The notes beneath the pieces were generated by a model that worked only from the letters and a program-made list of their open reading frames with translations, was not told the origin of the DNA and ran no database searches. Of a stretch of 45,174 nucleotides of DNA, positions 1 through 7,787 are shown piece by piece; position 1 is the first letter of the stretch, and each line of letters begins with the position of its first letter. A program made the position numbers and the translations under genes. Source of the DNA: Pelagibius sp. GTDB taxonomy: Bacteria; Pseudomonadota; Alphaproteobacteria; Kiloniellales; Kiloniellaceae. The stretch spans positions 1 through 45,174 of the forward strand of contig JANQMC010000106.1 in the NCBI GenBank assembly GCA_028280305.1. Reading direction: 5' to 3'.

Positions 1-1
1 C

Positions 2-1354
2 CCCTATCCGACGATGGCGGCGGTGATGAACGATCGCAAGGACGGCACCTACCTGCTGCCGGCTGCGACCCAGTTCGAGACCTATGGATCGGTGACGGCC
101 TCCAACCGCTCGATCCAGTGGCGCGAGCAGATCATGGAGCCGCTCTGGGAATCCAAGACCGACCACGAGATCATGTATCTCCTGGCCAAGAAGCTCGGTT
201 TCGCGGATGAGATGTTCAAGAACATCAAGGTCGAGAACAACATTCCGCTGATCGAGGATGTTACCCGCGAATTCAATCGCGGCATGTGGACCATCGGCTA
301 CACCGGCCAGTCGCCGGAACGGCTGCGGTCTCACATGGAAAACCAGCACACCTTCGACAAGACCACGCTGCAGGCACGCGGCGGGCCGGCCGACGGTGAC
401 TACTACGGCCTGCCCTGGCCATCCTGGGGAACGGCCGAGATGGGGCATCCGGGCACCCCGGTGCTCTACGACACCTCCAAGCCGGTGGCCGAAGGCGGCC
501 TCTGCTTCCGTGCACGTTTCGGCGTTGAGCGGGACGGGGACAACCTGCTGGCCGAAGGCTCCTATCCCGTCGACTCGGAAATCAAGGACGGTTACCCCGA
601 GTTCACCATGGCCATGCTGAAGAAGCTTGGCTGGGACAAGGACCTGACCGCGGACGAGAAGGCGACGATCGAGAAGATCGCCGGCGATAAGACCAACTGG
701 AAGACCGACCTTTCCGGCGGTATCCAGCGGGTCGCGATCAAGCATGGCTGTGCGCCCTTCGGCAATGCCAAGGCCCGCACGGTGGTGTGGAACTTCCCGG
801 ATCCGGTGCCGACGCACCGCGAGCCGCTCTACACCTCCAGGCGCGATCTTGTCGCCGACTATCCGACCTATGAGGACCGCAAGATGTATCGCTTGCCGAT
901 CCTCTATAAGTCGATCCAGGAAAAGGACTTCTCGGCCGACTTCCCGATCATCCTCACCTCCGGCCGTCTGGTCGAATACGAGGGTGGCGGCGACGAGACC
1001 CGGTCCAACCCCTGGCTGGCCGAACTGCAGCAGGACATGTTCGTTGAGATCAACCCCGTGGACGCCAACAACACCGGCGTGCGCGATGGGGCGATGGTCT
1101 GGCTGCATGGCCCGGAGGGCGCCAAGGTGAAGGTGAAAGCCCTGGTTACCGAGCGTGTGGGGCAGGGCGTCGCCTTCATGCCCTTCCACTTCGGCGGCCA
1201 TTGGCAAGGTGAGGATCAGCGTGACAAGTATCCGAAGGGTGCTGATCCCTACGTCCTTGGTGAAGCGAGCAATACGGCTCAGACGTATGGCTACGATTCG
1301 GTGACCAATATGCAGGAAACCAAAGCCACGCTCTGCCGTATCGAGCCGGCTTAA
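2..1354 (+). CDS. fdhA: Formate dehydrogenase catalytic (alpha) subunit, 3' part
   Basis: This is the C-terminal part of a molybdopterin oxidoreductase of the DMSO-reductase family. The frame is open to the left edge (P-Y-P-T precedes the first ATG at 14), so the N-terminal Fe-S and catalytic parts lie outside the window. The visible 450 residues end in a molydopterin-dinucleotide-binding domain, with LTSGRLVEYEGGG and FVEINPVDANNTGVRDGAMV typical of the MGD-binding beta barrel. The gene is followed 15 bases later by a four-cluster ferredoxin subunit and then a cytochrome b subunit, the order of FDH3-type formate dehydrogenases that oxidise formate and pass electrons to quinone. The substrate is inferred from the neighbours; the selenocysteine or cysteine ligand cannot be seen. 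A GGGAGG ribosome-binding site for the next gene starts directly after the stop. Confidence 0.88.
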   Translation, partial: PYPTMAAVMNDRKDGTYLLPAATQFETYGSVTASNRSIQWREQIMEPLWESKTDHEIMYLLAKKLGFADEMFKNIKVENNIPLIEDVTREFNRGMWTIGYTGQSPERLRSHMENQHTFDKTTLQARGGPADGDYYGLPWPSWGTAEMGHPGTPVLYDTSKPVAEGGLCFRARFGVERDGDNLLAEGSYPVDSEIKDGYPEFTMAMLKKLGWDKDLTADEKATIEKIAGDKTNWKTDLSGGIQRVAIKHGCAPFGNAKARTVVWNFPDPVPTHREPLYTSRRDLVADYPTYEDRKMYRLPILYKSIQEKDFSADFPIILTSGRLVEYEGGGDETRSNPWLAELQQDMFVEINPVDANNTGVRDGAMVWLHGPEGAKVKVKALVTERVGQGVAFMPFHFGGHWQGEDQRDKYPKGADPYVLGEASNTAQTYGYDSVTNMQETKATLCRIEPA

Positions 1355-1369
1355 GGGAGGAGTTGAAAC

Positions 1370-1966
1370 ATGGCACGTATGAAATTCCTCTGCGACGCTG
1401 AGCGCTGCATCGAGTGCAACGCCTGCGTCACCGCTTGTAAGAACGAGCATGAGGTTCCCTGGGGCGTCAATCGGCGCCGGGTTGTGACCATCAATGATGG
1501 CAAGCCCGGTGAGCGGTCGATCTCCGTAGCCTGCATGCATTGCTCGGATGCACCCTGCATGGCGGTTTGTCCGGTGGACTGCTTCTACGAGACCGAAGAC
1601 GGTGTCGTGCTGCATTCCAAGGACCTCTGCATCGGCTGCGGTTACTGCTTCTATGCCTGCCCCTTCGGCGCGCCGCAGTATCCGCAGGCCGGCAACTTCG
1701 GCAGCCGCGGCAAGATGGATAAGTGCACCTTCTGTGCTGGCGGACCGGAGGAGGACATGTCCTCCGACGAGTTCTCCAAGTACGGACGCAACCGTCTGGC
1801 CGAAGGCAAATTGCCGCTTTGTGCGGAGATGTGCTCCACCAAGGCCCTGCTCGCCGGTGACGGCGACATGGTGTCGGACATCTATCGCGAGCGCGTTGTC
1901 GCCCGCGGTTTCGGGTCCGGTGCCTGGGGTTGGGGAACCGCCTACGACCAGAAGTCCGGATCCTGA
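1370..1966 (+). CDS. fdhB: Formate dehydrogenase iron-sulfur (beta) subunit, FDH3 type
   Basis: The 198-residue protein is an electron-transfer subunit with four [4Fe-4S] clusters. Cysteine groups are visible in order: [11 protein letters not shown] (residues 13-23), [26 protein letters not shown] and a split fourth group, CTFC with the later CAEMC. It would carry electrons from the molybdenum site to the cytochrome b subunit. Length and motif order match the FDH3 beta subunit family. The start is supported by GGGAGG eight bases upstream. There is no signal sequence, so if the complex is periplasmic it would be co-exported with the Tat-targeted alpha subunit, as known for this family. The C-terminus is Gly/Ser-rich and lacks the transmembrane anchor of FdnH-type beta subunits, leaving membrane attachment to the gamma subunit. 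Confidence 0.93.
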   Translation: MARMKFLCDAERCIECNACVTACKNEHEVPWGVNRRRVVTINDGKPGERSISVACMHCSDAPCMAVCPVDCFYETEDGVVLHSKDLCIGCGYCFYACPFGAPQYPQAGNFGSRGKMDKCTFCAGGPEEDMSSDEFSKYGRNRLAEGKLPLCAEMCSTKALLAGDGDMVSDIYRERVVARGFGSGAWGWGTAYDQKSGS

Positions 1967-2019
1967 TCCGGCTTTGGTAGAGGGGCGTGGTTTTCTCCAC
2001 GGTGATCCTGACTAGGGTA

Positions 2020-2047
2020 GGGGGCGGTGCTTTGTGGCGCCGCCCCC
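2020..2047 (+). other. Strong RNA hairpin between fdhB and the lipoprotein gene
   Basis: GGGGGCGGTGC (2020-2030) can pair with GCGCCGCCCCC (2037-2047), including one G-T pair, around the loop TTTGTG. No T-run follows, so it is not a standard intrinsic terminator. It could be an mRNA stability or processing element that separates the fdhAB part from the downstream genes. A smaller hairpin, GTGG-N6-CCAC, lies just before it (1987-2000). Confidence 0.45.
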
Positions 2048-2148
2048 CGTCCGATCTGCTCAGGGTGGCGGGCTTTGCGTTTAGCGCTTAGCCGGAGTCA
2101 ACCTCACTTGGTTGTACTGATGCCTCAATTGGAGGTTAGAGAAATCCC

Positions 2149-2343
2149 ATGGTGCTGCAGAAGTTCATTTACGTGACGGCAGGGGCTGCGCTCCTGCTTG
2201 GCCTGGCGGCCTGCGACGAAGCCGAGCAGGGCCGTATCCTGCGCTACGAGAAGGGGGTCTACCTCGGCCCGACCGACACGCAGATTTCAGAAGAAACACG
2301 CGAAGTGCTGCGCGCCCGGACAAGACTGCAGGGCGGTGGCTGA
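2149..2343 (+). CDS. Small lipoprotein in the formate dehydrogenase operon
   Basis: A 64-residue protein with a lipoprotein signal peptide: a short basic start, the hydrophobic stretch YVTAGAALLLGLAAC and a lipobox LAAC with the modified Cys at residue 22. The mature part is only about 43 residues, polar, and contains RILRYEKGVYLG. It lies between the Fe-S and cytochrome b genes, with TTGGAGG 15 bases before the ATG. I do not recognise a named family. Position and export suggest a small periplasmic-face partner of the formate dehydrogenase complex; this is inference. The mature sequence has no Cys or His pair that would suggest metal or heme binding. Confidence 0.75.
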   Translation: MVLQKFIYVTAGAALLLGLAACDEAEQGRILRYEKGVYLGPTDTQISEETREVLRARTRLQGGG

Positions 2344-2423
2344 GCCGATCGTTTTCGAACTCTTCGCGAACCGATAGAAGCGAGCATTTTGTAATGCGAG
2401 ACCCAGCTTTCACAGGAACCACG

Positions 2424-3539
2424 ATGCGAGCCACTGTTTCGCGTTTTCCCTACATGTCCAGTCTTCTGCTGGCGGTTCTTCTGCTTGCCGCGGCCTTGGT
2501 CGCCAGTGGCGGCCTAGCCGGCACGGCCTGGGGCCAGTCCAGCGATCCCGTCGTCAGCGAAAGCCCGACCGGCGGGCAGGTCCCGGGGAACGTTCTGGGC
2601 AGCGAGGCGGACAGTGAAATGTGGCGCGCCGTGCGCCAGGGCGTGCAGGGCCGGGTAACGATTCCCGATCCGCGTGCCGCGCAGCTTATCCAATCGGAGG
2701 GCGACAACTGGCGCGCCTGGCGCAACGGGCCGATAACCGTTTACGGCGCCTGGGCAATGCTGGGGATCGTCGCCATCGTCGCTTTGTTCTTCGCAGTGCG
2801 CGGACGCATCAAGATCGATGCCGGGCCCAGCGGCAACACCGTCGAGCGCTTCAATCTGGTGGAGCGGGTGGCGCATTGGATTACCGCGGTATCCTTCATC
2901 GTGCTGGCGGTGACCGGTCTCAACATTCTTTACGGCCGTCATGTGCTGCTGCCCATCCTCGGGCCGGAGATCTTCACGGCGATCACCATCGCCGGAAAGT
3001 ACGCGCACAACTTCCTCGCCTTTGCCTTTATGGTCGGCGTGGTGATGATGTTTGTCCTCTGGGTGAAGGACAACATCCCGAATGCCATGGATCTCAAGTG
3101 GCTGGCCAAAGGCGGCGGGCTGTTTTCCAAGAACGTGCATCCGGAGGCGGCCAAGTTCAATGCGGGTCAGAAGCTCATTTTCTGGTCGGTGATTCTCGGC
3201 GGCGTCTCGGTCAGCCTCTCCGGCTTGGCGATGCTGTTTCCCTTTGAATTCGCATTCTTCGGAAAAACCTTCGCGGCGCTGAACCTGGTGGGCTTCAATC
3301 TTCCGACCGAACTGACCATGCTGCAGGAAACCCAGCTTTCGGTGCTCTGGCACACCATCGTCGCCTTGGTCCTGATCGCCATCATCGTCGGCCACATCTA
3401 TATCGGTTCTATCGGTATGGAGGGCGCTTTCGATGCCATGGGGTCCGGTCAGGTCGATACCAACTGGGCGCGGGAGCATCACTCGGTCTGGGCCGCCAAG
3501 GTTACCGGCGGCGGTACCTCGTCGCAGGCGGCCGAATAA
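2424..3539 (+). CDS. Formate dehydrogenase cytochrome b (gamma) subunit
   Basis: The membrane anchor and quinone-reducing subunit. A signal peptide (FPYMSSLLLAVLLLAAALV, ending near AWGQ) is followed by about 80 soluble residues and then a cytochrome b561-like domain. That domain has a first helix at GAWAMLGIVAIVALFFAVRG and later helices carrying candidate heme b histidines (VERVAHWITA, KYAHNFLAF, VLWHTIVAL, IIVGHIYIG). The ATG at 2424 was chosen over the in-frame ATG at 2394 because only the later one has a ribosome-binding site (AGGAACC). Its 371 residues fit the long, signal-peptide-bearing gamma subunits of FDH3-type enzymes rather than the roughly 220-residue FdnI. The last 30 residues are polar and probably cytoplasmic. 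Confidence 0.9.
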   Translation: MRATVSRFPYMSSLLLAVLLLAAALVASGGLAGTAWGQSSDPVVSESPTGGQVPGNVLGSEADSEMWRAVRQGVQGRVTIPDPRAAQLIQSEGDNWRAWRNGPITVYGAWAMLGIVAIVALFFAVRGRIKIDAGPSGNTVERFNLVERVAHWITAVSFIVLAVTGLNILYGRHVLLPILGPEIFTAITIAGKYAHNFLAFAFMVGVVMMFVLWVKDNIPNAMDLKWLAKGGGLFSKNVHPEAAKFNAGQKLIFWSVILGGVSVSLSGLAMLFPFEFAFFGKTFAALNLVGFNLPTELTMLQETQLSVLWHTIVALVLIAIIVGHIYIGSIGMEGAFDAMGSGQVDTNWAREHHSVWAAKVTGGGTSSQAAE

Positions 3540-3561
3540 CCGCCGGGAAAGGAAGCCGACC

Positions 3562-3906
3562 ATGCCGCAACCCAAGCGGTTTCGCCTTGCCTGTTTGCTC
3601 GGGCTCTTTGCCGCGACGATGATGCTTGCCGCGGCCCCGTCGCAGGCTGCGATCAGCCAGGAAAAGGCGGCCGAGCTCATCACGGAACAGTTCGGCGTCG
3701 AAGTCTTGCGGATCAGGGCGGGCGCCTTGGATGACCGCCCGGTTTGGTATGTGACCGTCATGCAGCCGGAAGGTTCCAGCAACGCGACCTTCCAGGTCCA
3801 TATTCTGGCTGTCGATCAGGAGAGCGGCGAGTTGCTGCCCTCCTTCCGGCACCGTGAGAGCGGCTACATCAAGCCGCCACCGCCCGCCGGCGGTGGACGC
3901 CCTTAG
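3562..3906 (+). CDS. Secreted PepSY-like protein
   Basis: A 114-residue protein with an N-terminal signal peptide (LACLLGLFAATMMLAAAPSQA) and one PepSY-like fold: a helix ISQEKAAELITEQFG followed by strands around VLRIRAGALDDRPVWYVTVM and VHILAVDQESGELLPSF. PepSY domains are small periplasmic modules often placed beside proteases or redox enzymes. The gene follows the cytochrome b gene by 22 bases with GGGAAAGGAA before the ATG, so it is very likely co-transcribed. The tail is Pro/Gly-rich (KPPPPAGGGRP). Its role in formate oxidation is unknown; placing it in the complex is inference from operon position. Confidence 0.78.
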   Translation: MPQPKRFRLACLLGLFAATMMLAAAPSQAAISQEKAAELITEQFGVEVLRIRAGALDDRPVWYVTVMQPEGSSNATFQVHILAVDQESGELLPSFRHRESGYIKPPPPAGGGRP

Positions 3907-4013
3907 GGCTTCCCGGTTCATAATAATGCCGCTCCGGCCCAAAAAGGCTCTTTGACACTTACCCCCCGACACGCGCAGAGGTCTTTCGGCTGGACGGAGA
4001 AGACAGGGCGATA

Positions 4014-4709
4014 TTGATGAAAACGGCCTTGGCCATTATCGCAAGCGGATTGATCGGGTTCGGTGCCGGCCTGCCCGCAGCTTTCGCTGACGCGTCATCG
4101 GTTGCCGGATCCCAGGCGGAGGCGTCTCAGCAGCTGGCCCAGGCCGGTGACGGTATGGCGCCGGGCATGCTGACTACCCAGGCTTTCAAGAAAATCCCCG
4201 AAGGGGAAACCATCACGGTTACGCCCTACGACGACAACGATCTTAACCTGCAACTGAAGACCGAGTTCGAAACCGAATTGGCTGCCGATGAGAGGGTCGT
4301 TGCCGAGGCCAAGACCGGTTTGCTGCTGCTGTTCGAAGCGAAGGTGGTGCCGGCGGAGCAGGCGCCGCGCCGGCCCAGCCTGGGCTCGGTGAGGGCGAGC
4401 GCCGGCCAGGAACGGGATCTGGCGCGGGAAAACGAGGACAGCGTCGAGGTTGAGGCCAACGTGAATGTCTGGTCCAACACCCAGGATTCTGTCCTCGGCG
4501 GACGCCAGGAGGCGCAAGACCTGGGCGCCAGCGTGTTCCATATCAACGCCGTGTTGCGCAACCAGGCAAACGGCGAGGTGCTGTGGCAGGGCGATGCCTA
4601 CTATGAACTGATGAGCCCGGATACCGAACGGGTGGCCCGCGCCATGGTGCCGCCGCTGGTCGACAAACTGGGAAGCACGACCGCCAATGAGCCTTTTGAA
4701 GCGCGTTAG
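4014..4709 (+). CDS. Secreted protein of unknown function
   Basis: 231 residues with a signal peptide (ALAIIASGLIGFGAGLPAAFA) and a mature region of mixed helix/strand character. The centre (around residues 115-150) is rich in charge (ERDLARENEDSVEVEANVNV). The second half contains VFHINAVLRNQANGEVLWQGDAYYEL, reminiscent of lipoprotein-type beta domains that assemble on the periplasmic face, but I cannot assign a family. The end overlaps the start of the next gene by 23 bases, so translation of the two may be coupled. Either ATG at 4014 or 4017 could start it. It belongs by position to the formate dehydrogenase/cytochrome c group. Confidence 0.7.
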   Translation: MMKTALAIIASGLIGFGAGLPAAFADASSVAGSQAEASQQLAQAGDGMAPGMLTTQAFKKIPEGETITVTPYDDNDLNLQLKTEFETELAADERVVAEAKTGLLLLFEAKVVPAEQAPRRPSLGSVRASAGQERDLARENEDSVEVEANVNVWSNTQDSVLGGRQEAQDLGASVFHINAVLRNQANGEVLWQGDAYYELMSPDTERVARAMVPPLVDKLGSTTANEPFEAR

Positions 4710-6111
4710 GCGGAGCATGGTGGTGGCGTTATTGACGCCGTCCGGCCGTTGCCTGCGGGTGCTTATCTGCAGCCTGCCGCTGCTGTTTCCCGCCGTGGAG
4801 GCCGCGGCCGAACTCCGCGGTCACGGTGGTTTCGTGAAGGGCGTGGCGGTGACCGCCGACGGCAGCCAGGCGGTGACCGCCAGCTTCGACTACAGCCTCA
4901 TCGTCTGGGATCTGGAGGGCCAGAAAGCGCTTCAGGTTCTCAACGAGCATGAAGGCGCGGTGAACGCGGTGGCGCTGGTGGCCGGTGGACGCCAGGCGCT
5001 TTCGGCCAGCGATGACGGTACCCTGCGGCTCTGGGATCTGCGCTCCGGCAGGCTTGAACATGTCTTTGAAGGCCACGAGGGCAAAGTGGCGGCCGTAACC
5101 GTGTCGCCGGACGGAAAGCTTGCGGCTTCGGCGGGCTGGGACCAGACGGTGCGGCTCTGGGACCTGGAGGCGCGTCAGGCCTCTCATATTCTGGACGAGT
5201 ACCGCAGCAACGTGAACTCGGTGGCCTTCTCGCAGGACGGCCGCCATCTGCTGACCGGCAGCTATGATTCGGCTATCCGGCTCTGGGCGCTGGCGTCCGA
5301 CGGCAGCCGGCCGCGGTTGCTTCGGACCATGGAGGGGCATGACTTCGGGGTCAACGCCTTGTCCTTCCTGCCCGATGGTGAGTTCGCGGTTTCCGCGTCG
5401 GTCGATGAGACCGTGCGCCTCTGGGACCTGACGACAGGCGAGGAGATGGCGGTCATGCGCGGTCACGACGGCCCGGTCTTCGCCGTTACGGTCTCGCCGG
5501 ACGGACGTTTCGCCGCTTCGGCCGGTATCGACGGCACCGTCAATCTCTGGGATATCGAAGGCCGCCGCATCGTCACCTCGCTCAGGGGGCATGAGAAACC
5601 GGTCTGGGCCCTGGCCTTTACGCCTGATGGACAGCAGCTCCTCTCTGGCGGCTCGGATTCGGTGACGCGGCTCTGGGACCTCCAGGCCCGCAGTGAAGTC
5701 GCCGGCAGCGCGGCCGGTGAGGCGTCGACGCAGGAGGCCGCTCTAAGCGAGGAAGCCGAAAGCCGGGGCGCCAAGCTGTTTCGCACCTGTGTTGCCTGCC
5801 ATACCGTTACCGCCGACGGCGGCAACCGGGCAGGGCCGACCCTGTATCGCATCTTCGGCCGCCAGGCGGGAACTGTGGAGGGCTACAACTACTCCGACGC
5901 ACTTCGGGGCAGCGCCTTGGTCTGGAATGCCGAGACCATCGACCTGCTGTTCGACGAAGGCCCCCATGAATACACGCCCGGCAGCAAGATGCCGCTGCAG
6001 CGCATTCCCCTGGCGGAGGATCGTGCGGCGCTCATCGCCTACCTGAGGGAGGTCACCGGCGCGCGCCAGGATGCCCCAATCGAAAGTGAAGCGCCTCAAG
6101 TTGAGCAGTAA
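4687..6111 (+). CDS. WD40 beta-propeller fused to cytochrome c
   Basis: A 474-residue exported protein with two domains. After a signal-like segment (VLICSLPLLFPAVEAAAE) come seven WD40 repeats (about residues 38-340), each ending in a W-D-like dipeptide (SLIVWDLEG, TLRLWDLRS, TVRLWDLEA, AIRLWALAS, TVRLWDLTT, TVNLWDIEG, VTRLWDLQA), enough for a complete seven-bladed propeller. A class I cytochrome c domain follows, with heme motif CVACH and likely axial Met in PGSKMPLQ. The propeller may act as a docking platform and the heme as a one-electron carrier in the periplasm. The fusion beside a formate dehydrogenase suggests a link to its electron chain, but the gene could equally serve another periplasmic oxidoreductase. 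Confidence 0.88.
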   Translation: MSLLKRVRRSMVVALLTPSGRCLRVLICSLPLLFPAVEAAAELRGHGGFVKGVAVTADGSQAVTASFDYSLIVWDLEGQKALQVLNEHEGAVNAVALVAGGRQALSASDDGTLRLWDLRSGRLEHVFEGHEGKVAAVTVSPDGKLAASAGWDQTVRLWDLEARQASHILDEYRSNVNSVAFSQDGRHLLTGSYDSAIRLWALASDGSRPRLLRTMEGHDFGVNALSFLPDGEFAVSASVDETVRLWDLTTGEEMAVMRGHDGPVFAVTVSPDGRFAASAGIDGTVNLWDIEGRRIVTSLRGHEKPVWALAFTPDGQQLLSGGSDSVTRLWDLQARSEVAGSAAGEASTQEAALSEEAESRGAKLFRTCVACHTVTADGGNRAGPTLYRIFGRQAGTVEGYNYSDALRGSALVWNAETIDLLFDEGPHEYTPGSKMPLQRIPLAEDRAALIAYLREVTGARQDAPIESEAPQVEQ

Positions 6112-6211
6112 GCCGGGGCTGTACAGAGAGGCCCTGGAAACCTAAAATCATGAACTGAAGCCCGGCCGGATAAGGCATGTTCCGGTCGCTTTTGGAGAGG
6201 ACAGTGAAGCC

Positions 6212-6334
6212 ATGAGATCCGTTGTCATTGGTGGTGTTGCCGCCGTGCTGATCGCCGTTTTGAGCGCCGTCATCTTCAGCATGACGGGCCTGGATTCAGC
6301 GGCGGTGTTCTCCGGGCCTAACGTGCGGCTCTAA
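6212..6334 (+). CDS. 40-residue single-helix membrane peptide
   Basis: A short gene with a clear ribosome-binding site (GGAGAGGAC, 6194-6202) and ATG. The peptide is one hydrophobic helix (SVVIGGVAAVLIAVLSAVIF) followed by a short polar tail ending in GPNVRL. It lies 100 bases downstream of the WD40-cytochrome c gene and reads in the same direction. The even hydrophobic core, positively charged N-terminus and good start signal argue for a real small protein. A small subunit or assembly factor for the neighbouring redox proteins is plausible but unproven. Confidence 0.6.
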   Translation: MRSVVIGGVAAVLIAVLSAVIFSMTGLDSAAVFSGPNVRL

Positions 6335-6350
6335 CAGTCTCGCGGCCCAT

Positions 6351-7535
6351 TTATTCCTTTGCCCCGGCCGCGCGCAGCAAGGCGGCTATTTCGTCATCGC
6401 CGATCATGCTGGCCGCCTGCAGGGCGGTCCAGCCGTCCTTGGCCTTGAGGTCGACCTTGGCGCCGGCGCGAAGCAGCAGGCGGACTTCTTCCAGACGGGC
6501 CCGATTGGCGGCCAACATCAGGGCGGTGTTTCCGCTGTCGGCTTCGCGGGCGTCGGCATCGGCGCCGGCGTTCAAGAGAACATAGAGCGCACCAGGCTGG
6601 CCGCTCATGGCAGCGACGACGACGGGCGGGCGGCCCCTGTGGCCCGGCCGGTTCAAATCCGCGCCGGCTGTCATGAGAGCGATCACGGAGTCGACCTGGC
6701 CGGCCTCGATCGCCAGCCCTAAAGCCGTCTCGCCCTCTGCGGCCGCCTGATCGACCATGGCGCCGCCGGCCAGCAAAGGCTCAAACAGCGGGGTCCGGCC
6801 ATGGGCGGCGGCGAGATGCAGCGCCGTCCAGCCGTCCTGCCTTGCAGCGGCCACATCGGCGTTTTCGGACAGCAGCAGTTGCAGGCTGCCCGCTGCCCCA
6901 GCGCGGGCAGCTGCGATAAGGGCGGTGGTGCCGTCCTCGGCGGCGGCATCCGGTTGAGCGCCGGCCGCCAGCAGTTCCGCAACGACCGCCGTCGCCAGCG
7001 GATCGAAGGCGGCATTGATCAGGGCGGTGTTACCGTCGCGTCGGTCGCGCGCGCCGAGATCCGCCCCGGCGGAGAGCAAGGCGGCGACAACGGCGCGCTT
7101 GTTGCGTCTCGCGGCGAGCAGCAGCGGCGTGTTGCCGTAGTCGCCCTCGCGGGCCTCCAACGGCGCCTCCGCTGCGATCAGCACCTTTGCCACCCGGTCA
7201 TGGCCTTCGTAAGCGGCGTAGTGCAGGGCGGTCCAGCCGTCGTCCGGCGTCGCGCCGGCGGGGTTGGCCCCCTCTTCAAGCAGCAGGGCGGCCACCCGGG
7301 CGCTGGCATAGATGGCGGCCACATGCAGGGGCGTGTTGCCCATTTGATCGGTGACTTCCGGATCGGCGCCCCGCTCCAGGGCAAAGGCAGCCAGCTCCGT
7401 GTCGTCGTTACGGGCCGCCTGGTGAAGCGCCTGGTCGGCAACCGTCTGCGCCAGCGCGGAGGGGAGAACGGCCAGCAGCAGGCAGGCCGCCAGCAGCAGC
7501 CAAAGCGGCCTTGCCACGGCTGAAATCCTAGCCAC
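6351..7535 (-). CDS. Secreted ankyrin-repeat protein
   Basis: About 394 residues: a signal peptide (LWLLLAACLLLAVLPSALA) followed by some ten or eleven ankyrin repeats to the end, with repeated cores such as GNTPLHVAA, GWTALHYAA, GNTPLLLAA, GTTALIAAA and GWTALHLAA. Ankyrin stacks bind other proteins; export suggests a periplasmic scaffold. The frame extends to a TTG at 7562, but the GTG at 7535 is preferred: it overlaps the stop of the upstream DUF3553 gene by eight bases and leaves a compact signal peptide. The two genes are therefore probably translationally coupled. The last repeat ends ALLRAAGAKE and nothing follows, so the protein is not truncated. Confidence 0.87.
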   Translation of the reverse strand: MARISAVARPLWLLLAACLLLAVLPSALAQTVADQALHQAARNDDTELAAFALERGADPEVTDQMGNTPLHVAAIYASARVAALLLEEGANPAGATPDDGWTALHYAAYEGHDRVAKVLIAAEAPLEAREGDYGNTPLLLAARRNKRAVVAALLSAGADLGARDRRDGNTALINAAFDPLATAVVAELLAAGAQPDAAAEDGTTALIAAARAGAAGSLQLLLSENADVAAARQDGWTALHLAAAHGRTPLFEPLLAGGAMVDQAAAEGETALGLAIEAGQVDSVIALMTAGADLNRPGHRGRPPVVVAAMSGQPGALYVLLNAGADADAREADSGNTALMLAANRARLEEVRLLLRAGAKVDLKAKDGWTALQAASMIGDDEIAALLRAAGAKE

Positions 7536-7707
7536 GGTCCTCGCCGACAACCTCGAGGTCAACCTCTGTCGCGATGATCAGCAGTTTTCCGGCGTTTTCA
7601 AAGTTCACGGTTATCCGCTCCGACACCACGGACTGGATCTGCCCGACGCCCCAGTCGGGCTGACCGGGATGGCGCACCCGCATGCCGGGGCTAAGATGTA
7701 AGGTCAT
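7528..7707 (-). CDS. DUF3553 family small protein
   Basis: A 59-residue protein starting MTLHLSPGMRVRHPGQPDWG, followed by a strand-rich stretch (VGQIQSVVSERITVNFENAG) and ending in LEVVGEDRG. The pattern (hydrophobic start, RHP-x-PDWGVGQIQS, VNFENAGK) matches the DUF3553 family of small alphaproteobacterial proteins, predicted to form an SH3-like barrel related to CarD/Tudor-type folds. It is divergent from chpT with 80 bases between the start codons, so they share a control region, and its end overlaps the ankyrin gene start. The function is not known to me; a nucleic-acid or RNA-polymerase contact would be a guess from the fold. Confidence 0.72.
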   Translation of the reverse strand: MTLHLSPGMRVRHPGQPDWGVGQIQSVVSERITVNFENAGKLLIIATEVDLEVVGEDRG

Positions 7708-7787
7708 GATCAGCCTCTCTGTTTTCCCTCCGTCGATAGTGTATAACGATGAGGAATCCGGGGCCAGCTGTTGAGGGTGGGATAAGT

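Noticed and set aside
3952..3980. TTGACA upstream of the unknown secreted protein as a promoter
   Set aside because: No acceptable -10 hexamer at 16-18 bases; the gene more likely belongs to the upstream operon.
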